The position numbers and the translations under genes were made by a program. The notes under the pieces are model-generated. The model did no database searches. It saw only the letters and a program-made list of their open reading frames with translations, and was not told the DNA's origin. 64,000 nt of DNA from JBQTHI01 sp052390035. GTDB taxonomy: Bacteria > Actinomycetota > Acidimicrobiia > Spongiisociales > ZC4RG35. Positions 6,631-15,729 of this stretch are shown piece by piece (position 1 is the first letter of the stretch; each line of letters starts with the position of its first letter). The DNA is taken from positions 1 through 64,000 of the forward strand of contig JBQTHI010000044.1 in NCBI GenBank assembly GCA_052390035.1, given 5' to 3'.

Positions 6631-8288
6631 CCATCCCTAATCCTTCGACGGCGGTGGCGACGGTCCTGATCGATGAGCTGGTTCGCAACGGGGTCCGCCA
6701 GATGATCCTCTCCCCGGGTTCCCGATCCGGTGCGCTGGCCCTGGCCGGCGCCTCCCATCCCCAGGTTCGGCTGGCAGTGTCGATCGACGAGCGCTCGGCC
6801 GGCTTTTTTGCTCTCGGGGTGGCCAAAGCGACTGGCAAAGCTGCCGTCGCCATCACCACTTCCGGCACTGCAACCGCCAACCTGTTCCCGGCGGTGGTCG
6901 AGGCGGATCAAGTTAACGTCCCTTTGGTCGTCATCACGGCCGATCGACCTCATGAACTGCGCAACACCGGGGCGAATCAGACGATCGACCAGGTCAAGCT
7001 GTATGGCGACAAGGTGCGGCTATTCGCCGACCTGCCGGTTGGGTCCGACCGGGCGGGTGAGCCGGGTTTCTGGCGGTCAACCGTCTGCCAACTGCTCGCT
7101 GCCGCCGCCGGAGTTCACGGTCGGGGGGGCCCGGTCCACCTGAACGTTTGTTTCGACGAGCCAGTGGTGCCGGTGAGCGATGACGGACGGGTAGCGGTGA
7201 CGCCCTACTCCACTGACATCGCCGGAAGGTCCGACGGCGCCCCCTGGACGATGATCGAATCGTCTCCCGATGACACCCCCAAATTCAAGGTGGAGGGCCG
7301 AGTGCTGGTGGTGGCGGGTGCCGGCACCAGACCCCAGGTCGTAACCGAAGCACTGGCGGCGGGATGTGTGGTCATCGCCGAGGGGCACAGCGGAACGCGG
7401 GTTCCTGGGACGATCAGCACCGCCCACCACCTCCTGGCCTCGTCTGAAGTGGGCAAACGAATGGCCCCCGAGCGGGCGGTGCTGTTGGGCCGGGTCGGGT
7501 TGTCACGTAACCTCTCCGCCTTTCTTGGACAGGTGCCAAGCAGGGTTTCGACGGGGGAAGATTGGACGGACCCCGATCGGTCGGCGACGGGGCTGGCCGG
7601 CATTGGCGGTTTTGAAGCGATCCAGCCGGATCAGGAGTGGGCACAAGGTTGGGCGGGACTCGAATCGGCCGCCCGCTCAGTCATAGACCGCACACTCGAC
7701 AGTGACGAGCGTCCGAGTGAGCCCCGGACCGCCCGCGATGTCTACGCGGCGGTTCCCGGGGGGTGCCTACTGGTGGTCGGTTCCTCGATGCCCGTTCGTG
7801 ACGTCGATTGGTTTGCTGCCCCCCGGGAACCGGTGACGGTGGTCTCCAACCGGGGAGCGGCGGGTATCGACGGGATCATCGCCTTGGGCATGGGCGCCGG
7901 GACGGGGGCGACGGGGACGGTGGTCTTGGCCGGAGACCTTTCGATCCTCCACGACCAGAACGCCTTCCTGATCGAACCCCGGCCCGACCTGGTTGTCGTC
8001 AACGTCAACAATCAGGGTGGAGGGATATTTGCGTTCCTGCCCCAGGCTGCCTTCCCGGAACATTTCCAGCGGGTCTTCGCTACGCCTCGACCGGTCAGCT
8101 TCCCCGCTCTGTGCTCTGTTTATGGGTTGACCCACCACGCCCTGGGGTCGGCCCCGGACCTGCCGGGTAAGATCGCCGCGGCCATCGCCGCCGGCGGGAG
8201 CCATATGATCGAGGTGCGAACCGACCAGGTGGCCAACGTTGCCCTTCACCGCGAGCTGACCGCGGCGGTGGTGAGCGCTGTCGAATGA
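6627..8288 (+). CDS. menD: 2-Succinyl-5-enolpyruvyl-6-hydroxy-3-cyclohexene-1-carboxylate synthase
   Basis: ThDP-dependent enzyme that condenses isochorismate with 2-oxoglutarate, with loss of CO2, to give SEPHCHC. The 553-aa length is normal for MenD. Visible family segments include LSPGSRSGALALA near residue 30, TSGTATANLFPAV, ADRPHELR, NRGAAGIDG and the ThDP/Mg region GDLSILHDQNAF...VVNVNNQGGGIF. GTG 6627 overlaps the menC stop. The gene converges on menF with only 7 bases between stops, so two neighbouring menaquinone steps are encoded tail to tail. Confidence 0.95.
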   Translation: MTIPNPSTAVATVLIDELVRNGVRQMILSPGSRSGALALAGASHPQVRLAVSIDERSAGFFALGVAKATGKAAVAITTSGTATANLFPAVVEADQVNVPLVVITADRPHELRNTGANQTIDQVKLYGDKVRLFADLPVGSDRAGEPGFWRSTVCQLLAAAAGVHGRGGPVHLNVCFDEPVVPVSDDGRVAVTPYSTDIAGRSDGAPWTMIESSPDDTPKFKVEGRVLVVAGAGTRPQVVTEALAAGCVVIAEGHSGTRVPGTISTAHHLLASSEVGKRMAPERAVLLGRVGLSRNLSAFLGQVPSRVSTGEDWTDPDRSATGLAGIGGFEAIQPDQEWAQGWAGLESAARSVIDRTLDSDERPSEPRTARDVYAAVPGGCLLVVGSSMPVRDVDWFAAPREPVTVVSNRGAAGIDGIIALGMGAGTGATGTVVLAGDLSILHDQNAFLIEPRPDLVVVNVNNQGGGIFAFLPQAAFPEHFQRVFATPRPVSFPALCSVYGLTHHALGSAPDLPGKIAAAIAAGGSHMIEVRTDQVANVALHRELTAAVVSAVE

Positions 8289-8295
8289 CTCCCCT

Positions 8296-9492
8296 TCAAT
8301 CCAGGGCCGAGAGCATGGCCGTCAGCTTGAGGCGGGTCTCCTCCAACTCGTCCTCGGGGACCGAGCCCGCCACCAGCCCATTCCCCGCGAAGAGGCGCGC
8401 CCTCGCCCCCGACAACTCCGCACAGCGCAAGGCGATGGCGAACTCTCCATCCCCGGACGGTTCGACCCAACCCACCGGCCCTGCGTACCTGCCTCGCTCC
8501 ATTCCTTCCAGTCGGGTGATCAACACGAGCGCCGCCCGAGTGGGAACTCCACCGACGGCCGGCGTCGGGTGGAGTGCATCCACCAGCTCCAGCAGGTGAC
8601 GGGGATGACTCAACGTGCCGGAGAAGGGAGTGGCCAAATGCTGGAGGTTGGCCAGTTTGAGCAACTCGGGTTGGTGGGGATGACTCAAATCCGCAGCAAA
8701 TGACGAAAGGATGGTCCCGACCTCCTCGGCCGCCAGTCGATGCTCGAGCAGGGTCTTCTCCGAGGTCAGCAGGTTCTTGGCGATAAGGTGATCTTCCTCG
8801 TCGGTAGCACCCCGGGGGGCCGTACCGGCAAGGGTCACCGCCCGCAGGCGCGAGCCCTGCCGGCTGACGAGCAGCTCCGGGGAGGCTCCGACCAGTCCTT
8901 CGATTAGGAAGGTGTAGCAATTGGGGAACCGGTGGTGGAGACGCTCCAACACGCGGTGCGGTTCGAATGGCTGCTTGGACCAGAGGGCGTAGTCACGGGC
9001 CAGGACCACCTTTTCGACCTCGCCCGCGGCGATGAGCCTCCCAACCTCGGCGACCGCTTCGAGCCAGAGGTGGTCGGGGAGCGACGACCCGGCAAATCGC
9101 GCCCGATCACCGCTCGCCGCCACACCGGGCGGGGGATGGTCGAGGAACTCAGTGTTAGCTCCGTCAACGGTAACCGTCCACGCCCGATCGCCCCGGATGG
9201 CCACGACCACCTCCGGGACTAGAAGCACAGATTCGGGAGATTCGGGGTCGAAGGTGAAGCTTCCAAAGGCAATGGGGGCGAGGCCGGCGTCTCCCTCGAG
9301 CCGGTGGCGGTCCGCCCATTCGGCCAGCGAGGCCTGGGCTCGGCGTATTCGGTCAGGTCCGGTGCCGACACCGAGCCGAAGTTTCGTTCCAAACCCGGCG
9401 AAGGTCACGTCGGGTGAGATCCACACCGTGTGGGGCCGATGTGCCAGGAGGTTTAAAGGCAGGCTCTCGAGCGCCTGGACGCTGATGGTCAT
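8296..9492 (-). CDS. menF: Isochorismate synthase
   Basis: Converts chorismate to isochorismate, the substrate of MenD. The 398-aa protein has a variable N-terminal half and a chorismate-binding C-terminal half with GEVEKVVLARDYAL, GASPELLVSR, LAGTAPRG, the HLATPFSG and HPTPAVGGVP segments, and a final FAGNGLVAGSVPEDE. The family includes menaquinone (MenF) and siderophore (EntC/DhbC) enzymes. The menD and menC neighbours decide in favour of menaquinone. The ATG overlaps the stop of the MerR-like gene upstream, so it is probably co-translated with murI and that regulator. Confidence 0.93.
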   Translation of the reverse strand: MTISVQALESLPLNLLAHRPHTVWISPDVTFAGFGTKLRLGVGTGPDRIRRAQASLAEWADRHRLEGDAGLAPIAFGSFTFDPESPESVLLVPEVVVAIRGDRAWTVTVDGANTEFLDHPPPGVAASGDRARFAGSSLPDHLWLEAVAEVGRLIAAGEVEKVVLARDYALWSKQPFEPHRVLERLHHRFPNCYTFLIEGLVGASPELLVSRQGSRLRAVTLAGTAPRGATDEEDHLIAKNLLTSEKTLLEHRLAAEEVGTILSSFAADLSHPHQPELLKLANLQHLATPFSGTLSHPRHLLELVDALHPTPAVGGVPTRAALVLITRLEGMERGRYAGPVGWVEPSGDGEFAIALRCAELSGARARLFAGNGLVAGSVPEDELEETRLKLTAMLSALD

Positions 9493-9989
9493 TGCTGCAA
9501 CCTTCTCCGGGCCTTCTCGAGCAACAGCGCCCGAAAGTGGTGGTCGACCAGCCGACCGGTGGCGGGCAACATCGTTGTAAAGGCCTCGACCAATCTCGCT
9601 CCGGCATCAGCGTCGGTGGTACCGCTGGCTCCGACCGAGTCTCGGACGAAGCGGGCGAAGACCTCAACGGCCTTGTCAGCCACCGGCTGCATCGCCGCAT
9701 CCATTCTCCTCGCCAGGTCCAGCAACTCGCCGAGGGGAAGCCCGACCTCTACCAACGACAGCCCGGCTTTGACCGGCTCGATGTCGGCTGGGTCGAAAAG
9801 CGGCTGCGGTTCGGTCGTCCGCGGTGTCAGAAAGCCTTCACGGATGATGACCTCGAGAAGGGCGGGGGAGAGGCTGGTGGCAGCCGCCAGCTGCTCCATG
9901 GTCAAAAGATCGGTGCGAGCGGGTTGGTCGAGCGCGGTGAGGAGGGCTTGATCCCACGGGTCGAGCAGGTTTCCGTTGTTAGAGGTCAC
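9489..9989 (-). CDS. MerR-like helix-turn-helix regulator
   Basis: A 166-aa protein. Residues 28-75 resemble a MerR-type winged helix: LLTMEQLAAATSLSPALLEVIIREGFLTPR, then FDPADIEPVKAGLSLVEVGLPLGELLDLARR, which fits the recognition helix and the helix that sets 'how far down' in MerR folds. The C-terminal half is helical with no cysteines, so a metal sensor is unlikely. Similar C-terminal halves occur in TetR- or MerR-like actinobacterial regulators. GTG 9989 starts 18 bases after the murI stop and the stop overlaps menF, so it may regulate its own operon. The ligand is unknown. Confidence 0.65.
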   Translation of the reverse strand: MTSNNGNLLDPWDQALLTALDQPARTDLLTMEQLAAATSLSPALLEVIIREGFLTPRTTEPQPLFDPADIEPVKAGLSLVEVGLPLGELLDLARRMDAAMQPVADKAVEVFARFVRDSVGASGTTDADAGARLVEAFTTMLPATGRLVDHHFRALLLEKARRRLQQ

Positions 9990-10007
9990 AACCGGCCGAT
10001 CACATCG

Positions 10008-10817
10008 TCAGGTTACGGCGGCAACCGTGCCGTTCCACCCGGCGAGCGCTCTCCCACCGATCAGGGACTTCACGGCTTGGCCGGTCCGGTTGGCCGATCC
10101 GGTCGCTCGAAGTTGGAGGCGGCCTCCTCTTTTCCTCGAGCCGTAGGCGACCTGGCCCGACATCCGCCGGACCCAAATCCGCTCAACCTGGCGCCCCACG
10201 GCCGGCGACGGGTCGACGACTACAACCTGAGCACCGGCTCGCTCGGCGATGAGCGGCTCGAGGAACGGGTAATGGGTGCAGCCGAGGACAAGCGTGTCGG
10301 CACCGGCAGCCAGCACGGGGTCGAGCCGGTCGGCAATCAGATCGGCGGCTTCGGGCCCGCTCACTCGACCCGTTTCAACCAAATCGGCCCAACCGGGACA
10401 TGGCTGGGCGAAAACTTCTACTTCACCTCCGAACCGTCCGACCACCGAACCGAACAGCTCTCCCTGAAAGGTGGCGGTGGTGGCGAGCACCCCGACCACC
10501 CCGCTTCTCGTCAGAGCCGCCGCCGGCTTCAGGGCCGGCTCCATGCCTACGAAAGGAATCCCAGGATGATCGGCGCGGAGCCGGTGCAGGGCCGCGGCCG
10601 ACGCGGTGTTGCAGGCAACGACGATCACTTCGGCTCCGGCAGCGAGCAGCCGGTTCACACAACGTTCGGCGAGTTCGGCTACTTCGGCGAGCGAGCGAGA
10701 CCCGTAGGGAGCGTTGGCCGTGTCAGCCAGATAGACCAGGTCGGCGGCAGGAAGCCGCCGCCGAACATGCAGGAGGACCGAGAGGCCTCCTACCCCGGAG
10801 TCAAACATGCCGATCAT
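10008..10817 (-). CDS. murI: Glutamate racemase
   Basis: Makes D-glutamate for peptidoglycan by cofactor-free proton transfer between two cysteines. The 269-aa protein begins MIGMFDSGVGGLSVL, has PYGSRS, the first catalytic cysteine in VVACNTASAAA and the second in LVLGCTHYPFL. The ATG at 10817 matches the family start; a TTG at 10856 would add 13 residues. It leads the murI - MerR-like - menF minus-strand operon and diverges from the dehydrogenase at 10871. Confidence 0.95.
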   Translation of the reverse strand: MIGMFDSGVGGLSVLLHVRRRLPAADLVYLADTANAPYGSRSLAEVAELAERCVNRLLAAGAEVIVVACNTASAAALHRLRADHPGIPFVGMEPALKPAAALTRSGVVGVLATTATFQGELFGSVVGRFGGEVEVFAQPCPGWADLVETGRVSGPEAADLIADRLDPVLAAGADTLVLGCTHYPFLEPLIAERAGAQVVVVDPSPAVGRQVERIWVRRMSGQVAYGSRKRGGRLQLRATGSANRTGQAVKSLIGGRALAGWNGTVAAVT

Positions 10818-10870
10818 GGCGAGACGCGCCAGGAGTATCGTCGCCCCCCGTCCCAAAGGAGGCTTTGTTC

Positions 10871-11632
10871 ATGGATCTAAACGGGGTGTCTGCCATCGTG
10901 ACCGGGGGAGCCTCCGGCCTAGGCGCAGCCACCGTCAGGCGCTTGGCCAAGGCAGGCGCGACGGTCGTGATCGCAGATTTGCAGGACGAAAAAGGTGAGG
11001 CTCTCGCCGCCGAAGTGGGCGGTGCCTACGTTCATGCCGATGTGACCAACAACGATGAGGTGCAGGCGGCGGTGGAGAGCGCGATGTCATCGGCGCCGCT
11101 GCGAGCGGTGGTCAACTGCGCCGGGATCGGCCCTCCGGCCCGCACCCTCAACCGGGATGGCAGCCCGCACGACATCGGGCACTTCCGCACGGTGATCGAA
11201 ATCAACCTCCTTGGAACCTTCAATGTGATCCGCCTGGCGGCCTCTGCCATGTCCACTGGCGCTGCGCTGGACAACGGGCAGCGAGGAGCGATCGTCAACA
11301 CCGCCTCGGTGGCTGCCTTTGACGGCCAGATCGGACAGGCCGCTTATTCGGCGTCCAAAGGCGGCATCGTCGGGATGACCCTTCCGATCGCACGCGACCT
11401 CTCGGCGGTGGGTATCCGGGTGAACACCATCGCCCCCGGAATCATCGACACCCCGCTTCTGGCGGGGCTGCCCGAACCGGCGCGAATCTCCCTCGGTGAG
11501 CAGGTGCTCTTCCCCAAGCGTCTAGGCCAACCGGAGGAATACGCCGAGCTCGCCTACTTCCTCCTCACCCACGATTACATGAACGCCGAGTCGGTCCGTA
11601 TGGACGGGGGCATCCGGATGGGGCCCAAATGA
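10871..11632 (+). CDS. Short-chain dehydrogenase, 3-hydroxyacyl-CoA dehydrogenase type-2-like
   Basis: NAD-dependent oxidoreductase of 253 aa. The Rossmann motif TGGASGLG is at residues 11-18, NCAG in the middle, and the catalytic Ser/Tyr/Lys are seen in NTASVAA and YSASKGG. The segments HDIGHFRTVIEINLLGTFNV and LFPKRLGQPEEYAEL match mammalian HSD17B10-type and bacterial beta-oxidation dehydrogenases, so 3-hydroxyacyl-CoA oxidation is the likely role. ATG 10871 has a perfect AAAGGAGG 7 bases upstream. It stands alone, separate from the beta-oxidation genes 4 kb downstream. Confidence 0.85.
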   Translation: MDLNGVSAIVTGGASGLGAATVRRLAKAGATVVIADLQDEKGEALAAEVGGAYVHADVTNNDEVQAAVESAMSSAPLRAVVNCAGIGPPARTLNRDGSPHDIGHFRTVIEINLLGTFNVIRLAASAMSTGAALDNGQRGAIVNTASVAAFDGQIGQAAYSASKGGIVGMTLPIARDLSAVGIRVNTIAPGIIDTPLLAGLPEPARISLGEQVLFPKRLGQPEEYAELAYFLLTHDYMNAESVRMDGGIRMGPK

Positions 11633-11636
11633 ACCG

Positions 11637-12062
11637 TTAGGCGACGAGAGCGGCCACCTGGCCCTTGAGGTGAGCAAGGATCGCCCCCATGCCTCTCAAG
11701 CGCTGGGGGGTGACGATCTCTTCGAGTCCCATCTTCATATAGAAGTCGCTGTCGATTGCGAGGATCGCCTCCCTGGCCTCGCCGTCAAGACCGGCGGTGA
11801 GGATGGCGGCGTAGCCGCGAACCGTGGGCGACTCGGGGGGAGCCTCGAAGAAGAGCCTCACGACTCCATTCTCGAGCCGGGTCGCAAGAAAGAAAGGGGT
11901 CTGGCACTCGTGGACCTGTTCCATGTCGGCCCGACTATCGGCGTACTCGGGAGGTAGCTCCGGGAGACGCTTCGCAAAGTCGAGCATGGCCTCCAGCCTG
12001 AACTGTTTGGGTGAAGAGGCGAAGATCTCGACAATCTGGGCGAGTCGTGGGGGCAGCGGCAC
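11637..12062 (-). CDS. SufE-like sulfur acceptor protein
   Basis: A 141-aa SufE-family protein that takes persulfide sulfur from a cysteine desulfurase or sulfurtransferase. The conserved cysteine is in EQVHECQTPFFL near residue 52, and LPPRLAQIVEIFAS at the start fits the family's first helix. It diverges from the rhodanese gene at 12137, as SufE and SseA genes are paired in mycobacteria, so the two proteins may exchange sulfur. GTG 12062 is 6 bases from TAGAAT on the minus strand and has no ribosome site. Confidence 0.85.
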   Translation of the reverse strand: MPLPPRLAQIVEIFASSPKQFRLEAMLDFAKRLPELPPEYADSRADMEQVHECQTPFFLATRLENGVVRLFFEAPPESPTVRGYAAILTAGLDGEAREAILAIDSDFYMKMGLEEIVTPQRLRGMGAILAHLKGQVAALVA

Positions 12063-12068
12063 CAGGCA

Positions 12069-12074
12069 ATTCTA
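12069..12074 (-). promoter_or_regulatory. -10 element TAGAAT for sufE
   Basis: TAGAAT on the minus strand ends 6 bases before GTG 12062, with no Shine-Dalgarno sequence between, consistent with a leaderless transcript. Confidence 0.5.
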
Positions 12075-12105
12075 AAGGGCCTCCTGATCATTAGCACTAC
12101 GGTGA

Positions 12106-12111
12106 TAGTGT
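12106..12111 (+). promoter_or_regulatory. -10 element (TGATAGTGT) for the rhodanese gene
   Basis: TAGTGT preceded by TGA predicts transcription from about 12118. This leaves a short leader carrying GAGGAG (12126-12131) at good spacing from ATG 12137. Confidence 0.4.
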
Positions 12112-12136
12112 TAAGAAACCCGAGCGAGGAGCATTG

Positions 12137-13015
12137 ATGTCAGTTGCGATCGATCCCACCTCCAAGTTCGCCACCTACGCCCACCCGAAACGTCTGGTGT
12201 CAACCGGGTGGGTGGCAGAACATCTCGACGATCCGGAAGTGGTGATCGTCGAATCCGACGAAGACGTTTTGCTGTATCACACCGGTCACGTACCAAACGC
12301 CATCAAAATCGACTGGGTAGCCGACCTCAACGACCCGCTAATCCGTGACTATCTCGACGCCGCGCAGTTTGCCCAGCTTATGGCGAAACATGGGATCTCA
12401 CCGCAGTCAACGGTGGTCTTTTACGGCGACAACTTCAACTGGTGGGCGGCCTACGCCCTGTGGGTGTTTCAACTCTTCGGCCACGCCGACACCCGCCTCA
12501 TGGATGGAGGCCGGGCGAAGTGGGTGGCGGAAGGGCGGCCGCTCCCAATCGACACGCCCTCGAAGGGGGAGGTCGCCTATCCGGTCCCTACCCGTCACGA
12601 TCGGCCGATCCGGGCCTTCCTTGCAGACGTCCTGCCCCATTCGAAGGACCGCAAACCGTTGATAGATGTGCGCTCGCCCGAGGAGTTCCGGGGGGAGCGG
12701 CTCCATATGCCCGAGTATCCCAATGAAGGCGCCCTTCGGGGCGGGCACATTCCTTCGGCGAAGAGCGTTCCTTGGAAGAGGGCGGCCAACGATGACGGAA
12801 CCTTCAAGACCGTCGAGGACCTTCGCAGCCTTTACATGGATGAGCTTGGACTCTCGGTCGATGACGACGTGATTGCCTATTGCCGGATCGGGGAGCGGTC
12901 GTCGCATACGTGGTTCGTCCTGACCCACCTGCTCGGGTTCGAAAAGGTGCGCAACTACGACGGCTCGTGGACCGAATACGGCAACGCGGTCCGGGTTCCT
13001 ATCGAGCGCCCTTAG
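12137..13015 (+). CDS. sseA: Thiosulfate/3-mercaptopyruvate sulfurtransferase (two rhodanese domains)
   Basis: A 292-aa tandem-rhodanese protein. The N-terminal domain (about 15-140) is inactive, with FYGDNFNW where a catalytic Cys loop would be. The C-terminal domain (about 165-285) has IDVRSPEEFRGE and the active loop YCRIGERSS, whose Cys forms the persulfide. The CRIGERSS loop matches actinobacterial SseA. GAGGAG precedes ATG 12137. Its stop overlaps the malQ stop on the other strand by 3 bases. It is paired with the divergent SufE gene. Confidence 0.92.
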   Translation: MSVAIDPTSKFATYAHPKRLVSTGWVAEHLDDPEVVIVESDEDVLLYHTGHVPNAIKIDWVADLNDPLIRDYLDAAQFAQLMAKHGISPQSTVVFYGDNFNWWAAYALWVFQLFGHADTRLMDGGRAKWVAEGRPLPIDTPSKGEVAYPVPTRHDRPIRAFLADVLPHSKDRKPLIDVRSPEEFRGERLHMPEYPNEGALRGGHIPSAKSVPWKRAANDDGTFKTVEDLRSLYMDELGLSVDDDVIAYCRIGERSSHTWFVLTHLLGFEKVRNYDGSWTEYGNAVRVPIERP

Positions 13016-14508
13016 GCGCGGCCCGAGGCGCGCGTAGCAAGGGCTAGCCGCTCGATGGCGTCGGTGGGAAGCAGCGACTTTAGGCGCCATGTCCAATTGC
13101 CTTCTTCCCGACCAGGGGTGTTCATCCGTCCTTCCGATCCGATCCCGAGCAGGTCCTGGACCGGAATAACCGCCGTCGAAGCCGCCGAAGTCAAGACCAG
13201 CTCGATCAGGTCCCAGTTGATCTCCGACCCACGACTACCCGCCGCCGCCAGCAGACGCCGGCGTCCGCGATCAAGGCGGCGACGATCGTGTCGATCGTTG
13301 ATTCCCCAGAACCACCCGACGGCGGTGTCGTTGTCATGGGTTCCGGTATAGGCCACGACATCGGTCGGGTAGTTCTGCGGATGATGTATCGCCGTGTCGG
13401 GTTCCTCATCGAACCCGAACTGGGCGACCCGCATCCCCGGGAAGTGGAATTGACGGCGTAGACGGGTCACCTCGCGGGTGATGACACCGAGGTCTTCGGC
13501 GATGATCGGCATTCGGCCGTTGCCGGTCGAGATCGTTTCGAAGAGGTCGGCGCCAGGTCCTTCCACCCAGTGGCCGTTCACCGCCGTCACCTCATCGGAA
13601 GGAATCTCCCAGTAGGCGGCGAACCCGCGAAAGTGGTCGATCCGCACCAAGTCAAAACGGGCAAAGGCGGCCTGCAAACGCTCGTGCCACCAGCGGTACC
13701 CGTCAATCCGGTGGTTCTCCCAGCGATACAGGGGATTGCCCCAACGCTGACCGGTGGCCGAGAAATAGTCCGGGGGGACGCCGGCAACCACCGTCGGGCG
13801 GCCTCCGGCGTCGAGGTGGAACAGGTCGGGCATGGCCCACACGTCCGCCGAGTCATGGGCGACAAAGATCGGAAGGTCTCCAATCAGCCGGATGCCTATC
13901 GAAGAGCAGTAACGGTGCAGGCCCGCCCACTGCCGGTGGAAGAAATATTGGATCACCCTCTCGACCTCGATTCGGCCGGCCAACCTCTTGATGGCCCGGT
14001 CGAGGGCATCGGGGATGCGGAGCGCCAGGCCCGGGTGCCAGTCCACCCACGGTCTCCCCGAATACGACTGCTTGAGGGCAGCAAAGGTCGCGTAATCCTC
14101 CAACCAGGTCGTCCGGAGGAACCGGGAATATTCGGGATCGGCCCCGGCCCGCAGAAATCGCCGCGCAGCCAAAATGAGAAGACGCGTCTTGTCAGGGATG
14201 AGGGCGCCATAGTCGACCCGGTCATCAGGAAGCCCGGTCAATGGTTCGATTTCAGACACCCTGAGCAGGCCCAGGTCGACTAGGTCGTCGAGATCGATCA
14301 TCAGCGGGTTGCCGGCGAAGGTCGAGGGCGACTGATAAGGCGAGTCCTGATAGGCGGTTGGTCCGACAGGGAGCATCTGCCAATAGGTTTGCCCCGATGC
14401 TGCCAGCGACGTCGCGAACCGGCGTGCCGGTTCTCCGATCGTGCCTATACCGGAACCGGCCGGAAGTGAAGTGACATGGGCGAGAACTCCACTGGTGCGC
14501 CGACTCAT
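13012..14508 (-). CDS. malQ: 4-alpha-glucanotransferase (amylomaltase)
   Basis: GH77 enzyme disproportionating maltodextrins in glycogen or maltose metabolism. The 498-aa protein starts SGVLAHVTSLPAGSGIGTIG and has WQMLPVGPT, the DSPYQSPSTFAGNP loop, LIGDLPIFVAHDSADVW, the nucleophile region VRIDHFRGF (Asp), the acid/base IIAEDLGVI (Glu) and YTGTHDNDTAVGW (Asp). These are the complete catalytic set. ATG 14508 has no obvious ribosome site. A TAGCCT on the minus strand at 14553-14548 could start a 30-base leader. No other glycogen gene is nearby. Confidence 0.94.
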   Translation of the reverse strand: MSRRTSGVLAHVTSLPAGSGIGTIGEPARRFATSLAASGQTYWQMLPVGPTAYQDSPYQSPSTFAGNPLMIDLDDLVDLGLLRVSEIEPLTGLPDDRVDYGALIPDKTRLLILAARRFLRAGADPEYSRFLRTTWLEDYATFAALKQSYSGRPWVDWHPGLALRIPDALDRAIKRLAGRIEVERVIQYFFHRQWAGLHRYCSSIGIRLIGDLPIFVAHDSADVWAMPDLFHLDAGGRPTVVAGVPPDYFSATGQRWGNPLYRWENHRIDGYRWWHERLQAAFARFDLVRIDHFRGFAAYWEIPSDEVTAVNGHWVEGPGADLFETISTGNGRMPIIAEDLGVITREVTRLRRQFHFPGMRVAQFGFDEEPDTAIHHPQNYPTDVVAYTGTHDNDTAVGWFWGINDRHDRRRLDRGRRRLLAAAGSRGSEINWDLIELVLTSAASTAVIPVQDLLGIGSEGRMNTPGREEGNWTWRLKSLLPTDAIERLALATRASGRA

Positions 14509-14576
14509 GGGTGATGGCTGGGTCGACCGCTCGTCATGGGGTGCGGGAGGCTAACGGAAGCTACGGTTCAAACCTG

Positions 14577-15725
14577 ATGGGTCCACTGTCCGGGGTGCGA
14601 GTGGTCGAACTAGCGGCGATCGGACCAGTCCCCTGGGCGGGAATGGTCCTTTCGGATCTCGGGGCTGAAGTGATCCGGGTCGACCGCACCCGGCCTGCAC
14701 CGCTCGACGGCCTATTCCAACCCGACTACTCCCTGCGCGGACGCCGTTCGATCGGTGTCGACTTGCATTTGCCGGAAGGGGTGGAGGTGGTGCTCCGGCT
14801 GGCATCCACGGCCGACATCTTCCTCGAAGGTTTCCGGCCCGGGGTGGTCGAAAGGCTGGGTGTGGGACCCGAGCCCTGTTTGGCTCGACGCCCCTCGCTC
14901 GTGTATGGAAGGATGACCGGATGGGGGCAGACTGGTCCCCGCTCGGGGACCGCCGGCCACGACATCACTTACCTGGCGGTGTCCGGGATTCTCTCGGCCC
15001 TCGGTCCCCCCGATTATCCCCTGGCCCCGATGAACTTGTTGGCCGATTACGGCGGTGGGGGCATGCTGCTTTTGGTGGGAGTGCTCGCCGGCTACATCCA
15101 TGCCGGCGCCAGCGGTCAAGGTCAGGTAGTCGATGCTGCCATGGTGGATGGTGTCTCCCTCCTGTCGACCGTTGTGCGCAGTGCACTGGCCTCCGGTACC
15201 TGGCGGGAACGGCGCCAATCCAACCTCCTTGACGGGGGGTGCCCCTACTACCGTACATATCGCACCGCTGACGACCGGTTTGTCGCGGTCGGCGCTCTCG
15301 AACCCCGTTTCTACGCGGCTCTTCTCGACGGGCTCGGTCTCGATCCGGCGGTCCTTCCCGATCGGGGGGACGTTTCCCGGTGGCCCGAGCTGGCAGACCA
15401 TCTCGGGACCGCCTTCGGGCGGCGAACCCTGAGCCACTGGGCAGCTGTCTTCGCCGACAGCGACGCTTGCGTGGCCCCGGTGCTGTCATTGGGCGAGGCG
15501 GCGGGGGATCCCCACCTCCGCCATCGGCTGACACTCGTCGAAGCCGAAGGAGGATGGCAGCCTGGCCCGGCCCCTCGCTTTCAGAGAACCGCTCTCGCCC
15601 CGCCGGGTCCACCACGTGTTCCGGGAGCCGACAGCACCTCCATTCTCGAGAACCTGGGATATGACGAGTCTGATATCAGTAGGCTCCTGCAAGCGCAGGT
15701 TGTCATTGGAGCACCAAGGGAGTAG
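14577..15725 (+). CDS. Alpha-methylacyl-CoA racemase (CaiB/BaiF CoA-transferase family III)
   Basis: A 382-aa protein that would interconvert (2R)- and (2S)-2-methylacyl-CoA so that branched chains can be beta-oxidised. The start MGPLSGVRVVELAAIGPVPW, ADIFLEGFRPGVVERLG, GHDITYLAVSG (catalytic His region), NLLADYGGGGM (catalytic Asp) and ALEPRFYAAL (Glu) match Mycobacterium MCR and human AMACR rather than formyl-CoA transferase. ATG 14577 was chosen by family start and by TACGGT 9 bases upstream; GTG 14511 is a possible longer start. The acyl-CoA ligase follows after 4 bases. Confidence 0.9.
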   Translation: MGPLSGVRVVELAAIGPVPWAGMVLSDLGAEVIRVDRTRPAPLDGLFQPDYSLRGRRSIGVDLHLPEGVEVVLRLASTADIFLEGFRPGVVERLGVGPEPCLARRPSLVYGRMTGWGQTGPRSGTAGHDITYLAVSGILSALGPPDYPLAPMNLLADYGGGGMLLLVGVLAGYIHAGASGQGQVVDAAMVDGVSLLSTVVRSALASGTWRERRQSNLLDGGCPYYRTYRTADDRFVAVGALEPRFYAALLDGLGLDPAVLPDRGDVSRWPELADHLGTAFGRRTLSHWAAVFADSDACVAPVLSLGEAAGDPHLRHRLTLVEAEGGWQPGPAPRFQRTALAPPGPPRVPGADSTSILENLGYDESDISRLLQAQVVIGAPRE

Positions 15726-15729
15726 TCAG

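Noticed and set aside
9492..10880. A 462-codon plus-strand open frame across menF-merR-murI
   Set aside because: Antisense to three well-recognised genes, with no family motif; long frames on both strands are expected at this GC content.
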